Shown one piece after another: positions 17,523 through 23,382 of a stretch of 60,178 nucleotides of DNA. Both the position numbers and the translations under genes were made by a program. Under the pieces are notes generated by a model. It was not told the DNA's origin and ran no database searches. It saw nothing but the letters and a program-made list of their open reading frames with translations. How positions within the stretch are numbered: the stretch's first letter is position 1; the number at the start of each line of letters is the position of its first letter. The DNA is from an uncultured Bacteroidales bacterium (GTDB lineage Bacteria; Bacteroidota; Bacteroidia; Bacteroidales; Bacteroidaceae), in contig CADAGO010000011.1 of NCBI GenBank assembly GCA_902787555.1, positions 8,204 to 68,381 on the forward strand, given 5' to 3'.

Positions 17523-18092
17523 GTGATAATAACAGAGAATGTAGAACAGCGCCTGTTAAAGCGTTTGCAGGACGGCGATAAATCAGCCGCCCGCGAATTC
17601 TATACCCTCTACGCTGACTATCTTGCAGGAATCTGTTCGCGATACATTGATGATGAGGACGACCTCAAGGACGTCTTCCAGGATGCTTTCATCCATATCT
17701 TTACTCATATAGGCGGTTTTCGGTATCGCGGGGCAGGTTCCTTGCAGGCATGGGTGTCAAAGGTGATGGTCAATCAGTCGCTGAAGTTCTTGCGGACGAA
17801 ACGACGGCATGAGTTTGTGCAACTGGACGAGCGCATGACTGACGAGTTGGAAGATGACGAGCCGTCCGTCAGCGATATTCCGCCCGATGTCATCCGGCAG
17901 ATGCTGAGCCGCCTGCCAGTCGGCTACCGCACGGTGCTCAATCTCTATGTGTTTGAAGACATGAGCCATCAGGAGATAGCCCGGCTGCTCGGTATCAAGG
18001 AAAACAGTTCGGCATCGCAGCTGCACAGGGCGAAACGCCTGCTGGCTAAGATGATTAAACAGTATAATGAACATATCCCCCCACAATCATGA
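17523..18092 (+). CDS. ECF RNA polymerase sigma factor
   Basis: 189 aa. Region 2 is AAREFYTLYADYLAGICSRYIDDEDDLKDVFQDAFIHIF; region 4 is MLSRLPVGYRTVLNLYVFEDMSHQEIARLLGIKENSSASQLHRAKRLL. No ATG precedes region 2 in frame (the upstream ATG is followed at once by TGA), so GTG at 17523 is the likely start. It overlaps the next gene by 4 bp (ATGA), typical of a sigma/anti-sigma pair. It directs polymerase to unknown envelope-stress or nutrient promoters. Confidence 0.9.
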   Translation: MIITENVEQRLLKRLQDGDKSAAREFYTLYADYLAGICSRYIDDEDDLKDVFQDAFIHIFTHIGGFRYRGAGSLQAWVSKVMVNQSLKFLRTKRRHEFVQLDERMTDELEDDEPSVSDIPPDVIRQMLSRLPVGYRTVLNLYVFEDMSHQEIARLLGIKENSSASQLHRAKRLLAKMIKQYNEHIPPQS

Positions 18093-19312
18093 ACGCACAA
18101 TGGAGACAACAGTTGAAAGATAAGATGGAAGGCTATCAGCGGCCTGCCCCGGAGGTGATGTGGAAAGAAATCGACAAGGTGCTCGATGCCCGTAGGACGC
18201 ACTGGGCTTGGCTGTGGCGCATAGCGGCAGCAATTGCCGCGGTGCTGACGATAACGGGTGCTGGCTACTGGATGACTCGTCAGGAGCCGACCGAGCAGCT
18301 CCCACTGACTGCCAAGACGAATACTGACGATAACCCTGTGGAACCAATCAATTCCATCGCTCCTGCCAGCTCTACAACTTCCACAACTTCCGTAACTCCT
18401 ATGAACCGCATAAATGTTGTGCAAGCCTCGCCCCATAGTGCTGTACAACAGCAGAACACGGCCTTGCCGACAGAGGATTCGCAAAGCGCGGATGCTGTGG
18501 CTACTGTCGATGCTGTGTCTACTGTCGATGCTGTGTCTACTGCCGATGCTGTGGCTACTGTCGATGCTGTGGCTACTGTCGATACTGCAGCAACAACTAC
18601 TTCTACTGCTCTTGCCCAAGGAGAAGAGTCGCATCTTCCCTCATTAAGGGAGATAAGAGAGGAGCTCCAGAGGCAATTGCCTCGCCGTTCCGATAGCCGT
18701 TTGATGGCGAAGGTCTACATGCAGAATATTTATGAAGTCGGTCGTCTCGTTAAGCCGGAGTATAATTATAAGGAGAATACTCAGACTATTATCAACACCC
18801 CCGAAACAGTCATCCCCGTAGACGAATGGACCTCTACGGATTCTACGGATTCCAAACCGATACCGCGCAGGGGACCTGAGAACAGTCATTCCATCCGCTA
18901 TCATCAGCCAATTCGTCTCGGCGTTTCGCTTCGCTATCGACTCGACGACCATTGGAGCGTGGAGAGCGGCTTGTTGTATTCCTTGCTTGTGACTGAAGTC
19001 GACGAGGAGGAGCAACGTCATAGTTACATCGGCGTGCCGATGAATCTCGGCTACCGGCTATGGGTAAGTCGTCGCTTTGGCATGTATCTTTCGGCAGGCG
19101 CTACAATTGAGAAAATGCTCGATGCCAGTCCTTGGCAGTTTTCCCTGAACACAGCCGCCGGTGTCGACTATCAGCTGACCGACCGTCTCAGCCTCTATAC
19201 CGAACCAGGGGTAGGGTATTACTTCTCGAACCGCAGTAGCATTCCCACCGTTTATCAGCATCGCCCGTTCAATTTCGACCTTAGTTTGGGTGTGCGCTTC
19301 GACTTGAAATAA
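18089..19312 (+). CDS. Anti-sigma-like protein fused to an outer-membrane beta-barrel domain
   Basis: 407 aa. The first ~35 residues are cytosolic and lie where an anti-sigma domain would be. One membrane helix follows (WRIAAAIAAVLTITGAGYWM). The periplasmic linker is rich in Thr/Ser/Ala and contains five 6-residue repeats (DAVATV-type, 18491-18580) and a palindrome-encoded SLREIREEL. The last ~140 residues alternate as a porin-like barrel (LRYRLDDHWSVESGLLYSLLV ... FNFDLSLGVRFDLK). A single chain spanning the inner membrane and ending in a barrel-like domain is unusual. The anti-sigma role is inferred from the ATGA overlap with the sigma gene. Confidence 0.75.
   Translation: MNAQWRQQLKDKMEGYQRPAPEVMWKEIDKVLDARRTHWAWLWRIAAAIAAVLTITGAGYWMTRQEPTEQLPLTAKTNTDDNPVEPINSIAPASSTTSTTSVTPMNRINVVQASPHSAVQQQNTALPTEDSQSADAVATVDAVSTVDAVSTADAVATVDAVATVDTAATTTSTALAQGEESHLPSLREIREELQRQLPRRSDSRLMAKVYMQNIYEVGRLVKPEYNYKENTQTIINTPETVIPVDEWTSTDSTDSKPIPRRGPENSHSIRYHQPIRLGVSLRYRLDDHWSVESGLLYSLLVTEVDEEEQRHSYIGVPMNLGYRLWVSRRFGMYLSAGATIEKMLDASPWQFSLNTAAGVDYQLTDRLSLYTEPGVGYYFSNRSSIPTVYQHRPFNFDLSLGVRFDLK
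18491..18580 (+). repeat. 18-bp minisatellite in the linker of the anti-sigma fusion
   Basis: Five copies of an 18-bp unit (GATGCTGTGGCTACTGTC, with G/T and T/C variants), in frame, encode DAVATV/DAVSTV. A sixth, degenerate unit follows to 18598. Unit number could change by slippage without breaking the frame. Confidence 0.95.
18635..18665 (+). repeat. Dispersed palindrome inside the anti-sigma fusion
   Basis: CTTCCCTCATTAAGGGAGAT followed by AAGAGAGGAGC aligns with the esterase copy (14441-14471). It encodes LPSLREIREEL in the linker. Confidence 0.65.
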
Positions 19313-19466
19313 TGCCTTGCAAGTACGTTCCTGATGTTTGTACAATAAATTAGGTTTCTCCATAGCTAGGGGGATTTTTTTCCTGACTACGCCGTCAATT
19401 CCGCTGAATTCCTACGGTTATATTGTGATGGCCTCTCGCGCTGGGCGATACGGCTCGTTGATATGA

Positions 19467-19497
19467 ATAACCCTCCCGCTAAAGGGAACTAAGGGAA
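19467..19497 (+). repeat. Dispersed palindrome copy, intergenic
   Basis: CCCTCCCGCTAAAGGGAACT plus AAGGG has the same layout as the other copies (pyrimidine arm, short loop, purine arm, then TAAGGG). Confidence 0.5.
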
Positions 19498-19686
19498 AAT
19501 TTTGTAATCCATAAGGGCTGCAAATCACGCTTGATTTTCACACTACAAATTTACGGATTAATTGCGACATAACCAAATAATAAGGCATAAAAAACAGCCG
19601 CAAAATGTAATTTTGTAAACAAGCATATCGTTTTGTAAAGTACAGATGTAAATTTGTGACTTTGTTTTTTTACGGACGTAAAAAAT

Positions 19687-19838
19687 GGTCACGATGGTCA
19701 TTTGGTCATTTGTCAAAATCGATTTCTGGTAGGGTAGAAATCCGCACTATAATATATAATTAGAAATTATATATTATAGTGAGCCGAAAAGTCCCTTCCA
19801 TTTTCATTTTGACCAAATGACCTTGACCAAAATGACCG
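19687..19838. repeat. Nested inverted repeat with a perfect 17-bp palindrome at its centre
   Basis: Outer arms: the left (19687-19719) is built of GGTCA/GTCA units, and the right (19806-19838) is its near reverse complement built of TGACC units (GGTCATTTGGTCAAAAT against GGTCATTTGTCAAAAT). Inside lies CACTATAATATATAATT (19745-19761), loop AGA, then its exact reverse complement (19765-19781). This is the main content of the ~790-bp gene-free stretch from 19313 to 20102. Confidence 0.9.
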
Positions 19839-20033
19839 CGATGGTGTGTCTTTTCCTGATTTTGGCTGACAGTTTTTTGTTCCGATATTATCTCGATGAA
19901 ATGGGGCAAAATCAGCGATATTTCATGGGTGTCTCATGTATTCTTGAATTTTTTTTGCAATTTTTACTTGATATTTCCTGCCCTTTTTGCGTTATGTATG
20001 TAGAAAAGTCAGTAGTTTTTCTGCATTTTTTCT

Positions 20034-20064
20034 TTGGATTTGTCATTAATAATGAATATCTTTG
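20034..20064 (+). promoter_or_regulatory. Strong Bacteroidetes-type promoter
   Basis: TTG (20034-20036), 20 nt, then TATCTTTG (20057-20064), which is the consensus spacing. It lies 38 bp before the frameshifted gene at 20103. This is the best promoter match in the window although the gene behind it is broken. Confidence 0.75.
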
Positions 20065-20102
20065 CAAATGAAACTATCTAAAAATACCTAAATATGACAG
20101 CT

Positions 20103-20349
20103 ATGAAACATCTATTAGTAATCATCTGCGTACTCTCAGACCGCCTTTGCTCAGCGATTTGAGCTGCAAACGTACAAACCGAGTAAGGATATCCAGAATG
20201 AGATTCACGACTGGGATGACAGAGACATCTTTCAGAAGGCAGTGAAGCATGTCACTAAGATTCCGTCGAAGATACGGTATGACGAAGGTTTCACGGATCA
20301 TGGCTTCAATACGTCTGCACCAGGAATGGTGGGATGGTCACTTTACTAA
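20103..20349 (+). pseudogene. Frameshifted gene for a small secreted protein
   Basis: ATG at 20103 opens a signal-peptide-like start (MKHLLVIICVLS) that meets TGA at 20160. The +1 frame continues the expected cleavage region and mature part (QTAFAQRFELQTYKPSKD ... GMVGWSLY) to TAA at 20347-20349. A one-base change near 20135 joins them into one ~80-aa exported protein. No family recognised. Its end overlaps the stop of the convergent helicase gene by 4 bp. Confidence 0.6.
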
Positions 20350-21869
20350 TCTTGGCTGTCTTCTTTGGGCCAGTTTACCAAATACACTTTTTCGGTGGCG
20401 CGGGTAAAGGCGGTGTAGAGCCAGCGATAGTAGTCCGTACCCATCATATCCTCTGTGACATAGCCTTGGTCGATAAACACCTGCGACCATTGTCCGCCCT
20501 GCGCCTTATGACAAGTGACGGCATAGGCATACTTGATTTGCAGGGCATTGAGATAGGGGTCTTCCTTCATCTTGCGCATGCGTTCCTTTTTTGTCGGTAT
20601 ATCGGCATAGTCCTCCAGCACACGGTTCCATAGCTGTTCGCTCTGCTCGTGGGGCAGGGCAGGAGCCTCGGTATGGAGGGTGTCGAGCAGGACTGTGGTT
20701 GTGAGTTCAAGGTCGTCGTAGTCGGGGAACCGCAGTTCGCAGTCAGCAAAACGGAAGCCGTAGAGTTCTCGTTCGTTTCGCACTCGGAGCACCTGGGCAA
20801 TATCGCCGTTAGCAATGAATGACAGAGAAGCGCCCTCTGACTCCCCTAAATTAGGAAGGAGAGAAGTCCAGTAATAGTTGTTCTTCACAATCATGATGAG
20901 GTCGCCCGAGGCGAGTTCTTCCTCGCGGTCGAGTATCTGGTTGCGGATGCCCATGTTGTAGATATGTGCACGCTTGTTGGAGCGACACACGACGATGGTG
21001 TCGTCGATGCCGTAACGATGGTAGCAATTGGCAATTTCCTCTACGAGTTCGTTACCAGGGATGTTGCGCACGTCCTCTTGCCATTGTACCTGGAACTTGG
21101 AACTTGGATCGTGCTGGTCGATGATGCCACGCAGGAGTGTGGCATTCTGGAGGATGCCGGAGAGATTGTGCTGACGGACCACCTGTGTGAGGGTGTAGCA
21201 GGTGACGGAAAGGCTGTAGCCCCTCAGCACTTCGGGTTGCAAGGCAGGGCTGTAGATATTGCCCACAGGGGGCAGCTGGGCGATGTCGCCCATGAGGATG
21301 AGACGGCATCCAGGGGCGGAATAGACAAACTGGATGAGGTCGTCGAGCAGGCGCCCCGTTCCGTAGATTGAATTAGAGGCATCGTTGGATATCATCGAAG
21401 CTTCGTCGACAATAAACAATGCGTTCTTCAACGTGTTATACCCCATAGAGAATATGGTGTCGTCATCGATGGATTTCTGGCGGTAGATACGTTTATGGAT
21501 GGTGAAGGCTTCGTGACTGGCATAGAGCGAAAACACCTTTGCTGCACGACCCGTCGGAGCCATCAGCACACAGCGACGGTCGAGTTGCTCCATCGTTCGC
21601 ACCAAGGCAGAAACAAGCGAGGTCTTGCCCGTTCCGGCATAACCGCGAAGGACGAAAACATCGGTATGCCGTGAACTCGCTTGCCATGAGTTTTTCGAAT
21701 GAGTCGAATCGGCATTTCGTCCTGACGAAGTCGGTTTTTCGGCAGAGGCGTCGGAGTCGGCTCCAGGCAAAATGAAATCTGCCAATGCTTCGACAACTTC
21801 TTGCTGTTGAGTAGTCGGATTATGACCGAAATTATTTAAAATTAGCTCCTTAAAGTAGTCAATTATCAT
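20346..21869 (-). CDS. RecD2-like ATP-dependent helicase (SF1, UvrD C-terminal type)
   Basis: 507 aa from the ATG at 21869 (MIIDYFKELILNNFGHNPTTQQQEVVEALADFI); the longer start at 21935 runs into a heptamer-type repeat. Walker A is GYAGTGKTS, Walker B is LFIVDEASMIS, QLPPVG is motif III, and YAVTCHKAQGGQWSQVFID plus YTAFTRATEKVYLVNW are the late motifs. The ATPase half resembles RecD/exonuclease V alpha, but the long N-terminal domain is missing, as in short Bacteroidetes versions. The loop TSLLPNLGESEGASLS is encoded by a dispersed palindrome (20828-20866). It probably unwinds DNA 5'-3' in repair. Confidence 0.88.
   Translation of the reverse strand: MIIDYFKELILNNFGHNPTTQQQEVVEALADFILPGADSDASAEKPTSSGRNADSTHSKNSWQASSRHTDVFVLRGYAGTGKTSLVSALVRTMEQLDRRCVLMAPTGRAAKVFSLYASHEAFTIHKRIYRQKSIDDDTIFSMGYNTLKNALFIVDEASMISNDASNSIYGTGRLLDDLIQFVYSAPGCRLILMGDIAQLPPVGNIYSPALQPEVLRGYSLSVTCYTLTQVVRQHNLSGILQNATLLRGIIDQHDPSSKFQVQWQEDVRNIPGNELVEEIANCYHRYGIDDTIVVCRSNKRAHIYNMGIRNQILDREEELASGDLIMIVKNNYYWTSLLPNLGESEGASLSFIANGDIAQVLRVRNERELYGFRFADCELRFPDYDDLELTTTVLLDTLHTEAPALPHEQSEQLWNRVLEDYADIPTKKERMRKMKEDPYLNALQIKYAYAVTCHKAQGGQWSQVFIDQGYVTEDMMGTDYYRWLYTAFTRATEKVYLVNWPKEDSQD
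20828..20866 (-). repeat. Dispersed palindrome inside the helicase gene
   Basis: On the coding strand, CTTCCTAATTTAGGGGAGTC followed by AGAGGGCGC lines up with the esterase and anti-sigma copies. It encodes SLLPNLGESEGAS between VKNNYYWT and SFIANGDIAQV, which are normally close together in this family. Confidence 0.65.
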
Positions 21870-21894
21870 CGTATTATGCAAAAAAATATGGTTT

Positions 21895-21920
21895 ATGCAT
21901 TGTGAATTATGAATTATTTT
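21895..21920. repeat. 7-bp-periodic TGCATTG/TGAATTA tract
   Basis: TGCATTG-TGAATTA-TGAATTA heptamers between the divergent helicase and the next gene. The same units recur at 48370-48412. Confidence 0.6.
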
Positions 21921-21921
21921 G

Positions 21922-21929
21922 TATTTTTG
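21922..21929 (+). promoter_or_regulatory. Candidate -7 box for the gene at 21969
   Basis: TATTTTTG fits TAnnTTTG; 39 bp before the ATG. Confidence 0.45.
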
Positions 21930-21968
21930 TGCCACGAATATACAAAAAAAATAAATATTACGAACATT

Positions 21969-22655
21969 ATGTTGAAAAAAACTTTCATTTGCCTGCTGAT
22001 TTTAGCAGCTTTGGGTCTTGTAGGTGCTTGTTTCATGAGCATTTATACAGACATTGCATTCGACAATGAGAAGTCGGAGAGAGAACAACTGGTTATTGCG
22101 CGTCTTATGAAGATTCGCGATGCAGAGGAAGAATTCCGTAAGGGACATGGTGGCGAATTCTGTGGAACGATTGACTCTTTGGTGGATTTCGTGAAGAACG
22201 GCCGTGCTGTTGTCAAGGTTGACGAAGATGTATGGACCGACGAATTGGCAGAGAGTTTTGAAACGAAGCGCGATGCCATCCTTGCCGGTAAGTTCCGTAG
22301 TGATACCGTATGGCAGTCGGCTGCTGAGAAACTGGGTATCGACAACCCAGACTCTTTGAAATATATACCAGTAGGTAGAGCCGGTGCTACATTCCAGCTC
22401 CGCAAGCATGAAGCATTCAACCTCAAGTCGAACGAATTCGACAAGGTATGCGAGGTTCGTGCTGCGCTCGACGACTATCTCGATGGTATGAGTGCCAAGA
22501 AGGTTCGTCTGCTGAAGCAAGACCTGAAGAAACGCGGAAAGAACCGTGCAGACTTGTATGAAGACAATGCCGACGACTTCGAAGGCGAATGGTACGGTCT
22601 TCGTATGGGTGACCTCAAGGATCCGCAGAACAAGATGGCGGGTAACTGGGAATAA
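21969..22655 (+). CDS. Membrane-anchored protein of unknown function
   Basis: 228 aa from the ATG at 21969 (MLKKTFICLLILAALGLVGACFMS). The N-terminal hydrophobic helix is followed by a long soluble domain with an early helical segment (QLVIARLMKIRDAEEEFRKGHG) that resembles pseudopilin-type or DUF proteins with one N-terminal anchor; this is only a resemblance. GLVGAC could be read as a lipobox. The C-terminus GLRMGDLKDPQNKMAGNWE is not a motif I know. It lies 44 bp upstream of rsmD with a palindrome between, so the two may be co-transcribed. Confidence 0.7.
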   Translation: MLKKTFICLLILAALGLVGACFMSIYTDIAFDNEKSEREQLVIARLMKIRDAEEEFRKGHGGEFCGTIDSLVDFVKNGRAVVKVDEDVWTDELAESFETKRDAILAGKFRSDTVWQSAAEKLGIDNPDSLKYIPVGRAGATFQLRKHEAFNLKSNEFDKVCEVRAALDDYLDGMSAKKVRLLKQDLKKRGKNRADLYEDNADDFEGEWYGLRMGDLKDPQNKMAGNWE

Positions 22656-22659
22656 TGCC

Positions 22660-22690
22660 TACACCCTAACCCCTCCGTCAAGGGAAGGGC
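22660..22690 (+). repeat. Dispersed palindrome between the membrane protein and rsmD
   Basis: ACACCCTAACCCCTCCGTCA followed by AGGGAAGGGCA: the pyrimidine arm pairs with the purine arm. It lies 9 bp before the rsmD start and would form a hairpin close to its ribosome-binding region. Confidence 0.65.
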
Positions 22691-22698
22691 AAGAATTT

Positions 22699-23265
22699 AT
22701 GCGCGTTATTGCAGGTAAATACAAAGGAAAACGGTGGGATGTGCCTCATACTTTCAAGGCACGTCCCACTACTGATTTTGCCAAGGAGGGGCTGTTCAAC
22801 ATTCTCCATAATGTGTATATCGACTTTGATGAACACCCTTCAGCACTCGACCTGTTCTGCGGAACAGGAAGCATCTCGCTCGAACTGCTATCGCGCGGTT
22901 GCTGCCCCGTGGTGTCGGTAGAGAAAGACTTCAAGCACTATCAATATCTCCGACGGATTTCTGCAGACCTGAACGACCCGAACTGGCATCCAGTGATGGC
23001 CGACGTGTTCAAGTTCCTGAAAAGCCCTGCGGTAAATGGGAAATGGTCTGACGGAAAACTATACGACCTTATCTTTGCCGACCCTCCGTACGCTTTGGAA
23101 AACCTGAAAGACATACCGGATTATATCTTTCAAGAAGGTCGCACGTTGCTGAATCTAGAAGGCATCTTCGTGTTAGAGCACGGCCGCAATTACGATTTCT
23201 CGTCGCATCCCCACTATGTGGAGCATCGCAATTATGGCTCAGTCAATTTCTCCTTTTTCCAATAA
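22699..23265 (+). CDS. rsmD: 16S rRNA (guanine-N2)-methyltransferase RsmD
   Basis: 188 aa from the ATG at 22699 (MRVIAGKYKGKRWDVP), the conserved N-terminus of RsmD. Motif I is ALDLFCGTGSISLELLSRG, the acidic SAM ribose contact is SVEKD, and the catalytic motif IV is FADPPYALE. It methylates G966 (E. coli numbering) of 16S rRNA in the assembled small subunit. An upstream in-frame extension to 22546 overlaps the previous gene and the palindrome and is rejected. Confidence 0.95.
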   Translation: MRVIAGKYKGKRWDVPHTFKARPTTDFAKEGLFNILHNVYIDFDEHPSALDLFCGTGSISLELLSRGCCPVVSVEKDFKHYQYLRRISADLNDPNWHPVMADVFKFLKSPAVNGKWSDGKLYDLIFADPPYALENLKDIPDYIFQEGRTLLNLEGIFVLEHGRNYDFSSHPHYVEHRNYGSVNFSFFQ

Positions 23266-23326
23266 GAGAATATATTTCGCCGATTCACCCTTTTCATTGA
23301 TTGGTTAAACCCGAATCGGGTTAGAA

Positions 23327-23364
23327 AAAAGCCCTGCAGAACAAATCGTTCGCAGGGCTTTATC
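23327..23364. terminator. Bidirectional terminator between rsmD and the barrel protein
   Basis: AAGCCCTGC (23329-23337) pairs with GCAGGGCTT (23352-23360). It is flanked by an A run on the left (U run for the minus strand) and T's on the right. A second small palindrome, AACCCGAATCGGGTT, lies at 23308-23322. Confidence 0.9.
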
Positions 23365-23382
23365 GTATCATAAAGTGGGGCT

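Noticed and set aside
18491-18598. Tandem repeats as a possible CRISPR array
   Set aside because: Contiguous 18-bp in-frame units without spacers; no cas genes in the window.
18414-18647. Leu-rich ORF overlapping the minisatellite
   Set aside because: Its Leu/Ser/Met repeats come from the minisatellite read in another frame; the anti-sigma fusion is the real frame.
19817-20071. 84-codon plus-strand ORF in the gene desert
   Set aside because: It starts inside the GGTCA/TGACC repeat arm, is Phe/Leu/Cys-rich from A/T-rich DNA, and overlaps the promoter at 20034. Likely spurious.
22546-22698. N-terminal extension of RsmD
   Set aside because: It would overlap the previous gene by over 100 bp and read through the dispersed palindrome (TPPSREGQEF); the family starts at MRVIAGKYKG.
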